Shown here: piece by piece, positions 43,453 through 53,101 of the stretch | How the letters are laid out: each line of letters begins with the position of its first letter | Position numbering within the stretch: position 1 is the first letter of the stretch | Origin: Chryseobacterium gotjawalense | GTDB lineage: Bacteria; Bacteroidota; Bacteroidia; Flavobacteriales; Weeksellaceae | Direction: 5' to 3' | Length of the DNA: 64,000 nucleotides | Assembly: GCF_030012525.1 (NCBI RefSeq) | Contig: NZ_CP124855.1 | Span: forward strand, 1,798,001-1,862,000 | Notes under the pieces: generated by a model | Told to the model about the DNA's origin: nothing | Database searches by the model: none | Seen by the model: the letters and a program-made list of their open reading frames with translations, nothing else | Position numbers and translations under genes: made by a program

Positions 43453-43987
43453 CTCTTTTGTGAACTTTTATTAATATTGAAGAAAATATTTTTACAATGC
43501 TATGATTGACAGAACGCTACAACTTCACAAAGTTATCCACTTTATCTGAGACAGCACTTTTACAGCAGCAAATGCACGATAATCCTAACATTAGTAAGCA
43601 TTGTAGATGCTGACCGGTCTTGTCTGACCGTTGATATTTGCATCATAACAACTTAAAACCTAAATACGGCAAAATTTCAATCCATGTTTCAAGGAAATGT
43701 TGGGAAACATCCTAAAAAAAAAAGATACTATATATATATAAAGATTAGATTGTCTTTAAGAAAAAAAAATCTATTAAAATAGGTATTCCATGATTTGGAA
43801 TCAAAAGAAGCCGAATAAACTTCTAATAGTGATGTCTCTTCATTATTCCCTGTGCTTTTTTAATAATTATTTCAGTAGCAATTCGGAACCCGCAAGTTCT
43901 ACCGTCATTAAACATGATAAAGAGATAACTTCCATTAACAAGAACATAATATCTATAACCCTTTTTAGAATTTGCTAAAAACCGTTT
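43453..43987. other. Gene-poor region upstream of rRNA copy 2
   Basis: Contains the conserved island GTTATCCACTTTATCT (43532-43547), AGCAGCAAATGCA (43566-43578), a small hairpin CGGTC/GACCG (43615-43630) and an AT-repeat run near 43730. A 62-codon open frame at 43790-43978 has no coding character that I can support. Confidence 0.4.
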
Positions 43988-44015
43988 AAAACAAAAATCC
44001 CACTCTTTCGAATGG
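43988..44015 (-). terminator. Intrinsic terminator of the TPR gene / exb cluster
   Basis: AAATCCCA / TGGGATTT stem followed on the minus strand by TTGTTTT, 26 nt after the TPR stop codon. Confidence 0.7.
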
Positions 44016-44040
44016 GATTTGTATAATTATCAATTAAATT

Positions 44041-45705
44041 TTACTTATTCAACTGCTTGTTCAGATTAATTGCATCCTGATAAGTAGGATTTAACTGCAA
44101 TGATTTACTTACGTAATCTTTGGCTTTTGCCGGGTTACTATCCTTATCTAAATAAGCTACTGCAAAATATGCGTAAGAAAGAATCTCTTTGCTGCTTTCA
44201 ACTTCTGCAGGCTTCACAGTTGCAATAAATTTCTCGTAGGCGATTTTAGCCAATTCTTTATGGCCAGCTTGCTGCTGCGCGTAGCCTTGACTATAATAAG
44301 CTGGAGCCCAATCCGGCAACAATCCGCTCATTTTTTGCCAAGAGAGAATCGCGCCGTTCCAGTTCTTAACTTCCTGGTACGCGTTTGCCAACTTGAACAA
44401 TGCATCAGTATCCTGAGGATTTGCGGCAACTTGTTTTTTCAATGCTTCGATTTCCGGACTGGTCGCGCCTGCATCTACTGCAGCTTGATTGACTCCACCG
44501 CCGCCTTTGATTTTCACTAATTCATCATCCCACTTCATGGTTTCATCTTTAGCTGCTTTTGCAATCGCTATTTTTTGTTGCGCTTCTGCATTCAAAGCTG
44601 CTTTCTTAACAGGATCTGTTTCTTTCTGTGCTAATCCTGCCGCGATAAGACCTATTAATCCTTCATCAGATGTTTTAACTCTGGACTTGTCCGCTTTGCT
44701 AGTGAAAGAATCCATGCTGCTTTTTGCACCGGCATAATCTCCATCAGCATACTGCAGATAAGCTCTTAATTTATATTTAATAGCATCATCTACTTTATCG
44801 AATACTTTATCCAAATACATTTTCGAGTTTCCGTAATCTTCATTAGTAAAGAAAAGTTTAGAAATTTCTAATTGGGTATCTGGATCTTCATCTGCATATT
44901 TTGCATAATTAATCAAATCCTGAGTTGCCAATGCATTTTCCTGGTATCTGATGTCATAAGCAGCTTTTGCTTTATAAGCAGGAGCATACGTTGGATCTGC
45001 CAGAATTGCTTTATCAATATTTTCTTTGGCAGGTTTCCACTGCTGGGCTTGCATCCAAAGTGTTCCGATTCTTGTAAATACAGAAGCTTTATTTTTTGCA
45101 CTTGGCAAAGCTTTCTCATAAGCAGTCATTGCGGAACCTGCAACCTGTGGACTGTTTGTCAATTTCAAACGGTATGCATCACCAAGCGTATAATAATAAT
45201 GAGCAGGGGTTCCGTTCTTAGCTGATTTCTCTATGGCTTTATTTAAATAATCAATTGCCATGTCAGCGTTGGCCGTACCGCCGAAAAGGGTGAGTGCTTC
45301 TGCTGCCCTGTAAAGAACTTCCGGATCTTTTTCTTTAGAATCCTTCACAATATTCTGAATTTCGCCTATTGCCGCTTTATCTCCTTTTCCTAATTTAATA
45401 GATGCCAACCCAATTTTATTAAGATTACTTTTTTTATCTATTTGTAAACCTTTATCGAAATCTTCTTTTGCTTTTTCAAAGTTGGGTTCAAACTGGGTTA
45501 AATAGGAATTTCCTAAATAAAAATAATTGTCTGCAGTGGCAGATTTTGCAACCATTTCTGTAAAAATCTGTCTGGCATGCGCATACTTGTGACTGTCTGC
45601 ACTATTAATCCCTTCCTGCAAAGTTTGACCAAAAGCAAAATTGGACAAAAAACCAACTGAAACCCCGAAAGCAATCTTCTTCGTTAAATTCATTATATCT
45701 TTCAT
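44041..45705 (-). CDS. Tetratricopeptide-repeat periplasmic protein
   Basis: 554 residues with a signal peptide ending FAFGQ and many TPR-like helical pairs along the chain (for example NYFYLGNSYLTQFEPNFEKA, PAHYYYTLGDAYRLKL, DALFKLANAYQEVKNWNGA, PAYYSQGYAQQQAGHKELA). Likely a periplasmic scaffold. It is last in line behind exbB-exbD-exbD-tonB and the PstS-like gene, which suggests a link to energised transport, though no partner is proven. I prefer the ATG at 45705 (or 45693); the open frame to 45753 adds residues that would spoil the signal peptide. Confidence 0.8.
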   Translation of the reverse strand: MKDIMNLTKKIAFGVSVGFLSNFAFGQTLQEGINSADSHKYAHARQIFTEMVAKSATADNYFYLGNSYLTQFEPNFEKAKEDFDKGLQIDKKSNLNKIGLASIKLGKGDKAAIGEIQNIVKDSKEKDPEVLYRAAEALTLFGGTANADMAIDYLNKAIEKSAKNGTPAHYYYTLGDAYRLKLTNSPQVAGSAMTAYEKALPSAKNKASVFTRIGTLWMQAQQWKPAKENIDKAILADPTYAPAYKAKAAYDIRYQENALATQDLINYAKYADEDPDTQLEISKLFFTNEDYGNSKMYLDKVFDKVDDAIKYKLRAYLQYADGDYAGAKSSMDSFTSKADKSRVKTSDEGLIGLIAAGLAQKETDPVKKAALNAEAQQKIAIAKAAKDETMKWDDELVKIKGGGGVNQAAVDAGATSPEIEALKKQVAANPQDTDALFKLANAYQEVKNWNGAILSWQKMSGLLPDWAPAYYSQGYAQQQAGHKELAKIAYEKFIATVKPAEVESSKEILSYAYFAVAYLDKDSNPAKAKDYVSKSLQLNPTYQDAINLNKQLNK

Positions 45706-45805
45706 TTTAAATTGTTTAATATGTTTGTAAAAACTTCTATCAATAACACCCAATTTTTATACCAAAACTGCAGGTGATGATAGCGAGCGCTAATTTTAAA
45801 AAAAT

Positions 45806-46678
45806 TTAACGCATCTGAACCTCTCTTTTAAAAATATAGTAAGGTTGTAAACCCTCTTTTGAAACTACAATCTGGCCGAGTTGGGTACAGGAGAACCGAA
45901 TAAAACCATTTGCTAAACCAAAATACTTTTCATTGGTCAGAAAATATAAAACGCGCGCAAAAGGGTAAGACATGTCTATCAGGTTTTCTACCCGCGGTTC
46001 AAAAGACTTATTATCCTGAACAACCTTCAAAATCTTAACTGACTGTTTTAATTTCTCGGATTCTGAATCGTAAGGTCTGCTGATCGTATTTAAGCCAATA
46101 GCTCCTATTTTATCTGGAAATTTATTCAATTGTTCTATTATATTTTTATTACCATTAATAATAGAAAACTTTATTAAATCCGGTTTAGTATTTAATTTCT
46201 GAGCAACGAAATTAAGGTTACTCGAATTGGTTCCATCAAAAATAATATTTTTTTTGTCATTGGTCAGCTCCTGCTTAATTTCTTCCACGGTAATTGATTC
46301 TCTGGGAGAATCTTTTGGGACGACAAAAACAACAGCGTCAGCGGCAAATTTTGCCGGAAGCCAATCCAGACCGGTTTCTTTATTGTAAGCGTTTTTTTCA
46401 ACCTTGCTTAATTCCCGTGACATTACAATCACGTCAACTTTTGCTTCCAATAAATCTAAAAAAGAAAAATCTTCCTTTTTAATTTTTAAATTAATTTTGG
46501 TGTTGGGATAAAGTGCCATATATCGCTCAGTCAATGCTTCGGAAACACTGGCAAAAGATTCGTCTACTTCCATAGTGATTTCACCTTCCTGCGGACTACC
46601 TACAACAACACCCGGTTTCTTTTTGCACGATATTAACAGTACAAAAATACTTATCATTAATACAAGTCTATTCTTCAT
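45806..46678 (-). CDS. PstS-like substrate-binding lipoprotein
   Basis: 290 residues with lipobox LLISC (Cys18). The fold looks like a type II periplasmic binding protein of the phosphate family: an early glycine/serine loop, 'VDVIVMSRELSKVEKNAY', 'ADAVVFVVPKDSP', and 'IGAIGLNTI' as in PstS. No pst permease or ATPase genes are near, so a role other than phosphate import is possible. Its start overlaps the end of the small membrane protein gene upstream by 11 bp. It lies between the TonB cluster and the TPR gene. Confidence 0.78.
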   Translation of the reverse strand: MKNRLVLMISIFVLLISCKKKPGVVVGSPQEGEITMEVDESFASVSEALTERYMALYPNTKINLKIKKEDFSFLDLLEAKVDVIVMSRELSKVEKNAYNKETGLDWLPAKFAADAVVFVVPKDSPRESITVEEIKQELTNDKKNIIFDGTNSSNLNFVAQKLNTKPDLIKFSIINGNKNIIEQLNKFPDKIGAIGLNTISRPYDSESEKLKQSVKILKVVQDNKSFEPRVENLIDMSYPFARVLYFLTNEKYFGLANGFIRFSCTQLGQIVVSKEGLQPYYIFKREVQMR

Positions 46679-46874
46679 TTCGCTGTTCTCTGATTCTATA
46701 GATTGCTCGAATTATTCTAAAGGCGCCATACAGCACGAACAAGCCTCCTAATGGATAAGCAACATTCGGTTCTAAAAAGATGACGAAGAATTTATAAACT
46801 ATTACCACGATTCCTAACAAAATATAGAAAAATCCGGCAACTATGGAAAGCCAATTAAATATCATATCCCACAA
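46668..46874 (-). CDS. Small two-helix membrane protein
   Basis: 68 residues, two hydrophobic segments (about 8-32 and 40-56), and a basic/acidic tail IRAIYRIREQRNEE. The family is not recognised. Its 3' end overlaps the PstS-like gene by 11 bp, so they are coupled. A hairpin separates it from tonB. Confidence 0.65.
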   Translation of the reverse strand: MWDMIFNWLSIVAGFFYILLGIVVIVYKFFVIFLEPNVAYPLGGLFVLYGAFRIIRAIYRIREQRNEE

Positions 46875-46890
46875 AACTACAAAAAAAATA

Positions 46891-46920
46891 AAAAAGAGAA
46901 GCTTTCACTTCTCTTTTCTA
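46891..46920 (-). terminator. Intrinsic terminator after tonB
   Basis: AGAGAAG / CTTCTCT stem with a long T-rich run on the minus strand, between tonB and the small membrane protein gene. It may only partly stop transcription, because the next genes lack an obvious promoter. Confidence 0.7.
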
Positions 46921-46938
46921 TTCGTATAATTAAAAATC

Positions 46939-47778
46939 TTATTCGAACTGCATTGTTAGAGGTAATCTGTAACGATATCTTACAGCTTGACCATTAATTT
47001 TTGCAGGAGACCATTTATTTTTCACAGACTTCACAGTTCTCACTGCTTCAGCGTTAAATGTTTTATTAGAGCCGTCAGCTTTAACATCGGTAATTGAACC
47101 ATCCCGTTCAACTACGAAAGTAATTACAGTCTGTACTTTCCCTTCATCACCTTCCATTGCTCCCGTGTCAAAATTGTTTTGAACACTAGATCTAAACTTA
47201 TTAATTCCACCAGGGAATTCAGCTAACTGCTCTACTTCTGTATAAATCTGCTGTTCTGAAACCTGTGGTTTCACTTCTACCGACTGCACCTTTCCTGTTG
47301 ATGGAGGTGGCGGTGGCGGTGCATAAGCTGGAGCTTTCACTCCTTCCTGAGCCACAACTCCTGTAGTTGTTTCCAACTGTTTTGAAATTGGCGGCGGTGG
47401 AGTCTCTACCTTAGGCGCTTTTACCGGTTCCGGCACTACGTTCTGAATGACCTCAATTTTAGGTTCTTCTTTTGGTGGCGGCGGTGGGGGTGGCGGCGGT
47501 TCGTTGGGTGTTTCTATAATTTGCTCCTGTTCCGGAAGAATGTCAATTAAATTGGCATTTACTTCTGTTGTTTCTTTCGCATTCATTTGTTTTATTTTCA
47601 TAATTACAAATGGGGTAATTGCGCAAACAAGGAATAAAACCGTTCCGAAGATGAAAGCTTTTGTAAGGACTGATCTATAGCTTGTTCTTAAATCAAATGC
47701 ACCATACGCTTTATTTCTGTTTTCAAATACAATCTCATCCAGGGTAGGAGTCGTATTGTAAGTGTGTTCATCTGCCAT
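46939..47778 (-). CDS. tonB: Energy transducer TonB
   Basis: Couples the proton-motive force from ExbB/ExbD to outer-membrane receptors. 279 residues: a cytoplasmic N-terminus with the 'VFENRNKAYGAFDLR' motif common in Bacteroidetes TonB, one transmembrane helix at about 36-58, a periplasmic spacer with a run of nine Pro near residue 95 and further Pro repeats to ~160, and a TonB C-terminal domain at ~190-279 (FPGGINKFRSSV, VVERDGSITDVK, KWSPAKINGQAVRYRYRLPL). Fourth gene after exbB-exbD-exbD. Confidence 0.95.
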   Translation of the reverse strand: MADEHTYNTTPTLDEIVFENRNKAYGAFDLRTSYRSVLTKAFIFGTVLFLVCAITPFVIMKIKQMNAKETTEVNANLIDILPEQEQIIETPNEPPPPPPPPPKEEPKIEVIQNVVPEPVKAPKVETPPPPISKQLETTTGVVAQEGVKAPAYAPPPPPPSTGKVQSVEVKPQVSEQQIYTEVEQLAEFPGGINKFRSSVQNNFDTGAMEGDEGKVQTVITFVVERDGSITDVKADGSNKTFNAEAVRTVKSVKNKWSPAKINGQAVRYRYRLPLTMQFE

Positions 47779-47809
47779 TATTCTGTCTTTTAAATATTAA
47801 ACGTATCTT

Positions 47810-48379
47810 CTAGTTGGTAGGTTTAGCAGGAGCAGTTTTGGATTGCCCTACTTTTTTCTCATAAATAGCTTCTTCCCAAGGTTTAATATCGGTAATACCG
47901 TATATTTCATTTTTGGTAATGGCCATTTCATCTAGCATATCTACGAAATTTTTATATACTGCATCGTCCGTTGGCTTAATGATCACCGTAAATTTGGCTG
48001 GATCTTTTGCTCTGGCTTTTGCCTGCTCGATTACTTTTGTAATCCCTTCTCTATCGAAAGTAGTTTCATTAAGATTTGCTTCTGTTAGCTCGTCTTTTGA
48101 TAACTGGTGATAGAAAATTTTATTGTCTTTCCCTAAAATTATTGAAATAGAGTTGGATAAGTCAATTTCTGTATCAGGTGGTTTTTGGTTTTCTTTCGGT
48201 TTTGCCGGAAGACCTAAATCCATCACATTCGGTTTGTTAAAAGTGGTAACTAACATAAAGAATGTAATCAAAAGGAACGCCAAATCCACCATGGGAGTTA
48301 AATCTACGTGGGGCACTTGCTTTTTCGAGCGTACCTTTCCGCCTTTCCCGCTGTTGTCTTTTACTTGTACATCTGCCAT
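47810..48379 (-). CDS. exbD: ExbD/TolR biopolymer transport protein, second paralogue
   Basis: 189 residues: a basic N-terminus, then 'VDLTPMVDLAFLLITFFMLVTTFN', the ExbD transmembrane helix with the conserved Asp (in PMVDLAF) that carries protons, followed by a periplasmic domain of about 130 residues. It differs clearly from the first paralogue, and the gap between them is only 7 bp. The C-terminus is Lys/Pro-rich. Confidence 0.93.
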   Translation of the reverse strand: MADVQVKDNSGKGGKVRSKKQVPHVDLTPMVDLAFLLITFFMLVTTFNKPNVMDLGLPAKPKENQKPPDTEIDLSNSISIILGKDNKIFYHQLSKDELTEANLNETTFDREGITKVIEQAKARAKDPAKFTVIIKPTDDAVYKNFVDMLDEMAITKNEIYGITDIKPWEEAIYEKKVGQSKTAPAKPTN

Positions 48380-48386
48380 TTCTTAA

Positions 48387-48989
48387 TTATTTTGCCACTT
48401 CCTGACTTGTTATTAACCAGAATTTCAAGAAATCAATATCTCTCAATCCTTCAAATAAAGATTTAACTTTAGGATACTGTGTGTCCACATCCCCTTTGAT
48501 TGCTAGTTTGTAATCAGGGTTAATGGCTAAACTTTGTTGTACCCAATCCAGTAATTGTTTATTTGTACTATCCATAGGGATTCCCGTTTTGCTTTTAAAA
48601 GCTTTACGGTCTTCCTCTGAAAGATCCAAGAATCCTTTAAGTTGATTCATCGGAACTCCAATTGACTGCACATTAGAAAAAGCAACTTTTTCCGGGTCAG
48701 TAAATTTCATACCATACTTCTCTCCCATTTTATCCAATAGAGCAATTCGCTCGGTTCCGTTTTCAACTGGTGTGAAATAGAATCTTCCGTCCTGTGTGCT
48801 CAAAATAGTCATTAAACTCGCATCTGGAAGAAGTTTTTCAGATATAGAAGATGGCGTGGTTATCGTCTCGATATCAGGTTTTGCAAACTGAGCCGTGAGG
48901 ATAAAGAATGTAAGGAGTAGAAACGATACGTCGGTCATCGCCGTCATATCTACCCTTATATTATGTCTTTTTGGTTTGACTCTCGCCAT
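48387..48989 (-). CDS. exbD: ExbD/TolR biopolymer transport protein, first paralogue
   Basis: 200 residues with 'RVDMTAMTDVSFLLLTFFILTAQF' as the ExbD helix and the conserved Asp in AMTDVSF. The long periplasmic part includes an insertion compared with E. coli ExbD (141 residues). A second ExbD follows directly, so the motor could be built from a heterodimer. Confidence 0.93.
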   Translation of the reverse strand: MARVKPKRHNIRVDMTAMTDVSFLLLTFFILTAQFAKPDIETITTPSSISEKLLPDASLMTILSTQDGRFYFTPVENGTERIALLDKMGEKYGMKFTDPEKVAFSNVQSIGVPMNQLKGFLDLSEEDRKAFKSKTGIPMDSTNKQLLDWVQQSLAINPDYKLAIKGDVDTQYPKVKSLFEGLRDIDFLKFWLITSQEVAK

Positions 48990-49066
48990 TGTAAATTATT
49001 TTTTATTAAACTTCTGTTTTTTTGAGATTTTTCGAAATTCAAATCATCTCTATCATTGCTGAATTC

Positions 49067-49936
49067 TTAGTGGAATTCGGCAAATGACTGCTGGATTGAC
49101 ATTGCGATTTCGTCAATTTTGAACGTTAATCCGTCAATCTTAGAAGTAAAATAGTTATAAAGAACAATTGCAACCGCAGATGTACCAATACCTAAAGCAG
49201 TATTTACTAACGCTTCAGAAATACCGATTGATAATGCAGCAGAATCCGGAGTACCTCCACCAGAACCTAGTGCGCTAAATGCTTTAATCATCCCGATTAC
49301 CGTTCCCAATAGTGCTACCAAAGTTGCTACTGTACCTAAGGTAGAAAGAATCATCATGTTTTTTTCTAACATTGGCATTTCAAGAGTTGTAGCCTCTTCG
49401 ATCGATTTGTTAAGAGCTACCATTTTCTGCTCTTTGTTCATGGTAGTATCATTGGATAATGCTTTGTAAGTGGTTAATCCCTCTTTCACTACATTTCCGA
49501 TCGACCCTTCCTGTCTGTCGCATTCTTCGATTGCTTCCTCAACTTTGTTTTGATTCAATAATCTTCTTACTGTTAATACAAAATTATCAATATTTCCTTT
49601 TCCTGTTGCTTTACCTAACACTAAAGCACGCTCGATTGAGAATACGATTACGATAATCATAAAAGAAATAAGAATAGGTACGATTGGTCCTCCCATGTAA
49701 ATAACTCCCATAAAACCATTACCTGGGTGTAATTCTTTGGTATCTAAACCTGAAAAAGCTACAGATGAAAGACCATCAAGCCTTGGGTCAGCTTTAAAAT
49801 TACCTGGGTTACCTAATACAAAGATGTAAATAGCGACTCCTATCAAGATAAGAACAGGGATTATTAACGCTGGATTTAAACCACCTAATTTTTTAGCAAC
49901 TACTTGCTCCTCGTTGTTTGAAACATTCATTTCCAT
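49067..49936 (-). CDS. exbB: MotA/TolQ/ExbB proton channel protein
   Basis: 289 residues with three membrane helices (about 22-44, 80-105, and a pair in the region 195-260). The family signature 'LSTLGTVATLVALLGTVIGMIKAF' and 'ISEALVNTALGIGTSAVAIVLYN' are clear. First gene of the exbB-exbD-exbD-tonB cluster. It is longer than E. coli ExbB (244) at the N-terminus. Two ATG codons (49936 and 49930) are possible. Confidence 0.95.
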   Translation of the reverse strand: MEMNVSNNEEQVVAKKLGGLNPALIIPVLILIGVAIYIFVLGNPGNFKADPRLDGLSSVAFSGLDTKELHPGNGFMGVIYMGGPIVPILISFMIIVIVFSIERALVLGKATGKGNIDNFVLTVRRLLNQNKVEEAIEECDRQEGSIGNVVKEGLTTYKALSNDTTMNKEQKMVALNKSIEEATTLEMPMLEKNMMILSTLGTVATLVALLGTVIGMIKAFSALGSGGGTPDSAALSIGISEALVNTALGIGTSAVAIVLYNYFTSKIDGLTFKIDEIAMSIQQSFAEFH

Positions 49937-50191
49937 ACTAAACTAAATTATAATTGTTATTTTAAATTTTCGAGTTGTAAAATAAAGTTAAAATATTTAA
50001 TAATGCAAGTCTTTAAGGGTCATTAAATTTAATTTTATGTAATGTTATGATACATTAACATTGAATTATTAATAATAATTGAATTAAAAAATGGTTATAA
50101 TTTTCAATTTCAAAAATACCTTTAAAAAATCACACAAATTACATGCACTTTTTTATGATTGCACCATAAAAATATTTTTCATTATTTATTT

Positions 50192-53005
50192 TCAGAGAAC
50201 AATATTAATTATTTTTTTCGGTACAATGATTACTTTTTTTGGATTATTTCCCTGTAATTGTTCCATTGTCCGATTATCAGCTAAAACTATTTCCTGAATT
50301 TCAGGTATTGATAACTCTGCGGAAAGACTTAATTTAAATCTCATCTTACCATTAAAACTCACCGGATATTCGATTTCATCTTCTACCAAATGCTTTTCTT
50401 CAAATTTGGGGAAAGGCGCAAACTCGATCGACTCGGTATGTCCTAATTTGCTCCATAACTCTTCTGCAATATGTGGCGCATATGGAGAAACAATAATTGC
50501 TAAAGATTCCAGGATATTCCTTTTATTGGTTTTCAGCTTTTGCAATTCGTTTACCGCAATCATAAACTGCGAAACTGAAGTATTAAATGAGAAATTATCA
50601 ATATCCGTCACCACTTTTTTAATTAAAGTATGCAGGATTTTATATTCCTGTTTCGTTGGTTCATCCTCTGAAACTTCAAAATCATCTCCATTAAAATAAA
50701 GGTTATAGAATTTTTTCAAAAAACCATAAACTCCACTTAAGCCTTGTGTATTCCATGGTTTTGACTGCTCCAAAGGACCAAGGAACATTTCATACAAACG
50801 CAAACAGTCTGCGCCATATTCGTCACAAATATCATCTGGATTTACGACGTTGTATTTCGATTTCGACATTTTTTCGACCTCGCGCTCTGTGATGTATTTT
50901 CCGTCTTCTAAGATAAATTCAGCATCAGCGTATTCTGGACGCCATTTTTTGAATTCCTCCGTATCCAGCTCATCAGTTCCTCCTTTTAATAAAGAAACGT
51001 CAACATGTATTTTTTGAACCTGATAATCTTTTGCTAAACTTTTAGAAACATATTGGTTTGTTCGGTCAATTCTTAAAACATACGCACTCATACCCAAAAT
51101 CATTCCCTGATTGATGAGTTTTTTAAACGGTTCATCATGGTTAATGTAACCACGGTCTTTCATAAACATATTCCAGAAACGGGAATACAGTAAATGTCCG
51201 GTGGCGTGTTCGCTTCCTCCAATATATAAATCGACCTGTCCCCAATAATCTGAAAGATTCTTATTGGTAAAGACTTCTTCGTTTTTAGGATCCATATATC
51301 TTAAGAAATACCAGGAACTTCCTGCCCAACCTGGCATCGTGGATAATTCCAAAGGGAAAACAGTTTGATCATCTATTAATTCTGTAGATACTACCTTTCC
51401 ATTAAGCTCATCCCATGCGAAATTTTTAGCATTTCCTAAAGGTGGATCGCCATCTTCAGTTGGAAGATATTTCTCAACTTCAGGCAATTCCAACGGCAAT
51501 GCTGAAATTGGCAAAGTGTACGGCATTCCCTCTTTATAATAAACAGGAACCGGTTCTCCCCAATATCTCTGGCGGGAAAAAATCGCATCGCGCTGTCGGT
51601 AATTGGTTGTACCATGACCGATATTTCTCTTTTCAATTTCAGTGATAATTAATGATTTAGCGTCATCATATTTTAATCCATTCAAAAATTCAGAATTCAC
51701 ACAAACTGAATCTTTCGAATCAAAAGACTCTTCCTGAATGTCATTATTGTTTTCAATAACATTAATGATTGTCAAATCGAATTTCTTTGCAAAACGGTGA
51801 TCGCGCTCGTCATGAGCAGGAACCGCCATTACCGCGCCTGTTCCGTAACCCATCAACACATAATCGGAAATATAAACCGGCATTTCCTGATTGGTAAATG
51901 GATTCAAAGCATAGCTTCCGGTGAAAGCACCACTCACATTCTTCACGTCGGACATACGGTCTCGCTCCGTTTTCTTGGAAGTCTGTTCGATATAATTTTC
52001 AACCTCTTCTTTTTGACCTTCTATCGTTAAGCTTTTAACCAAAGGATTTTCGGGCGCCAAAACCATGAACGTTGCTCCAAAAATAGTATCGGGACGTGTT
52101 GTGAAAACGGAGATCTTTTCAACCGAATCTTCAACATCGAAAGTCACCTGCGCTCCCTGGGATTTTCCGATCCAGTATTCCTGAGCATCTTTCAAAGGTT
52201 GTGGCCAATCCAAATTATTTAAACCTTGCAGTAATCTTTCAGAATAAGCCGTGATTCTCATGCTCCATTGCATCATTTTCTTTTGGAAAACAGGGAAACC
52301 ACCACGTTCAGATTTTCCGTCTTTTACCTCATCATTGGCTAAAACAGTTCCTAAACCAGGACACCAATTTACAGTTGTTTCTGCACGATAAGCTAAACGG
52401 TAGTTTAACAGAATATCTTGTTGATCCAACTCAGAAGCACTTTTCCACTCTTCTGCAGTGAAATTTAATTGATCGTTTTGAACCGCTGATAAATTTTGAG
52501 TCCCGTGGTTTTCAAAATGATAAATCAATCCTGAAATCGGTTCCGCTTTATCACTCGTTTTATTATACCAGGAATCAAAAAGCTGAATAAAAATCCATTG
52601 CGTCCATTTATAAAAAGAGGAATCTGAAGTTCTCACTTCTCTGCTCCAGTCAAATGAAAAACCAATTTTACGCATTTGCTGTTCGTACCGCGTAATATTT
52701 TCTTCTGTGGTTACCGCAGGATGCTGACCGGTTTGAATGGCGTATTGTTCCGCCGGAAGCCCAAAGGAATCATAGCCAATCGGATGTAAAACATTAAACC
52801 CCTGATGCCTTTTATATCTCGCATAAATGTCTGAAGCGATGTAACCCAGCGGATGCCCAACATGTAAACCCGCACCGGAAGGATACGGAAACATATCCAA
52901 AACATAAAATTTCGGTCTATCGGTTGCGTTTTCAGTTTTATAGGTTTGATTTTCTTCCCAGAATTTCTGCCACTTTTTGTCGATGGATTGATGGTCGTAA
53001 AACAT
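50192..53005 (-). CDS. leuS: Leucyl-tRNA synthetase
   Basis: Class I synthetase charging tRNA-Leu. 937 residues, within the Bacteroidetes range and longer than the 860 of E. coli owing to insertions. The HIGH-type motif is in PYPSGAGLHVGHPLGY (about residues 37-52), the CP1 editing domain follows (TTRPDTIFGATF, GTGAVMAVPAHDERD), and the KMSKS loop is in EKMSKSKYN. The C-terminal helical anticodon-binding domain ends IVPKKIINIVL. Standalone gene, divergent from the glycosyltransferase. Confidence 0.98.
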   Translation of the reverse strand: MFYDHQSIDKKWQKFWEENQTYKTENATDRPKFYVLDMFPYPSGAGLHVGHPLGYIASDIYARYKRHQGFNVLHPIGYDSFGLPAEQYAIQTGQHPAVTTEENITRYEQQMRKIGFSFDWSREVRTSDSSFYKWTQWIFIQLFDSWYNKTSDKAEPISGLIYHFENHGTQNLSAVQNDQLNFTAEEWKSASELDQQDILLNYRLAYRAETTVNWCPGLGTVLANDEVKDGKSERGGFPVFQKKMMQWSMRITAYSERLLQGLNNLDWPQPLKDAQEYWIGKSQGAQVTFDVEDSVEKISVFTTRPDTIFGATFMVLAPENPLVKSLTIEGQKEEVENYIEQTSKKTERDRMSDVKNVSGAFTGSYALNPFTNQEMPVYISDYVLMGYGTGAVMAVPAHDERDHRFAKKFDLTIINVIENNNDIQEESFDSKDSVCVNSEFLNGLKYDDAKSLIITEIEKRNIGHGTTNYRQRDAIFSRQRYWGEPVPVYYKEGMPYTLPISALPLELPEVEKYLPTEDGDPPLGNAKNFAWDELNGKVVSTELIDDQTVFPLELSTMPGWAGSSWYFLRYMDPKNEEVFTNKNLSDYWGQVDLYIGGSEHATGHLLYSRFWNMFMKDRGYINHDEPFKKLINQGMILGMSAYVLRIDRTNQYVSKSLAKDYQVQKIHVDVSLLKGGTDELDTEEFKKWRPEYADAEFILEDGKYITEREVEKMSKSKYNVVNPDDICDEYGADCLRLYEMFLGPLEQSKPWNTQGLSGVYGFLKKFYNLYFNGDDFEVSEDEPTKQEYKILHTLIKKVVTDIDNFSFNTSVSQFMIAVNELQKLKTNKRNILESLAIIVSPYAPHIAEELWSKLGHTESIEFAPFPKFEEKHLVEDEIEYPVSFNGKMRFKLSLSAELSIPEIQEIVLADNRTMEQLQGNNPKKVIIVPKKIINIVL

Positions 53006-53026
53006 TTCTTGATTTTAATTAAGTCA

Positions 53027-53034
53027 CAAATTTA
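53027..53034 (-). promoter_or_regulatory. leuS promoter -7 box (TAAATTTG)
   Basis: TAAATTTG on the minus strand, 21 nt before the leuS ATG. Confidence 0.45.
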
Positions 53035-53072
53035 AGGTTTTGAAATGAATTTCTGAATGAAACTAATTATCG

Positions 53073-53080
53073 TAAATTTG
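53073..53080 (+). promoter_or_regulatory. Glycosyltransferase promoter -7 box (TAAATTTG)
   Basis: TAAATTTG, 21 nt before the ATG. It faces away from an identical box serving leuS, making a compact divergent promoter pair. Confidence 0.45.
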
Positions 53081-53101
53081 AACATTAAACTTTAAAACAC
53101 T

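Noticed and set aside
43790-43978. A 62-codon frame upstream of rRNA copy 2
   Set aside because: Low-complexity, AT-driven composition, no promoter and no recognisable motif; likely chance.
47447-47680. A glycine-rich plus-strand frame within tonB
   Set aside because: It is the antisense of the proline run in TonB.
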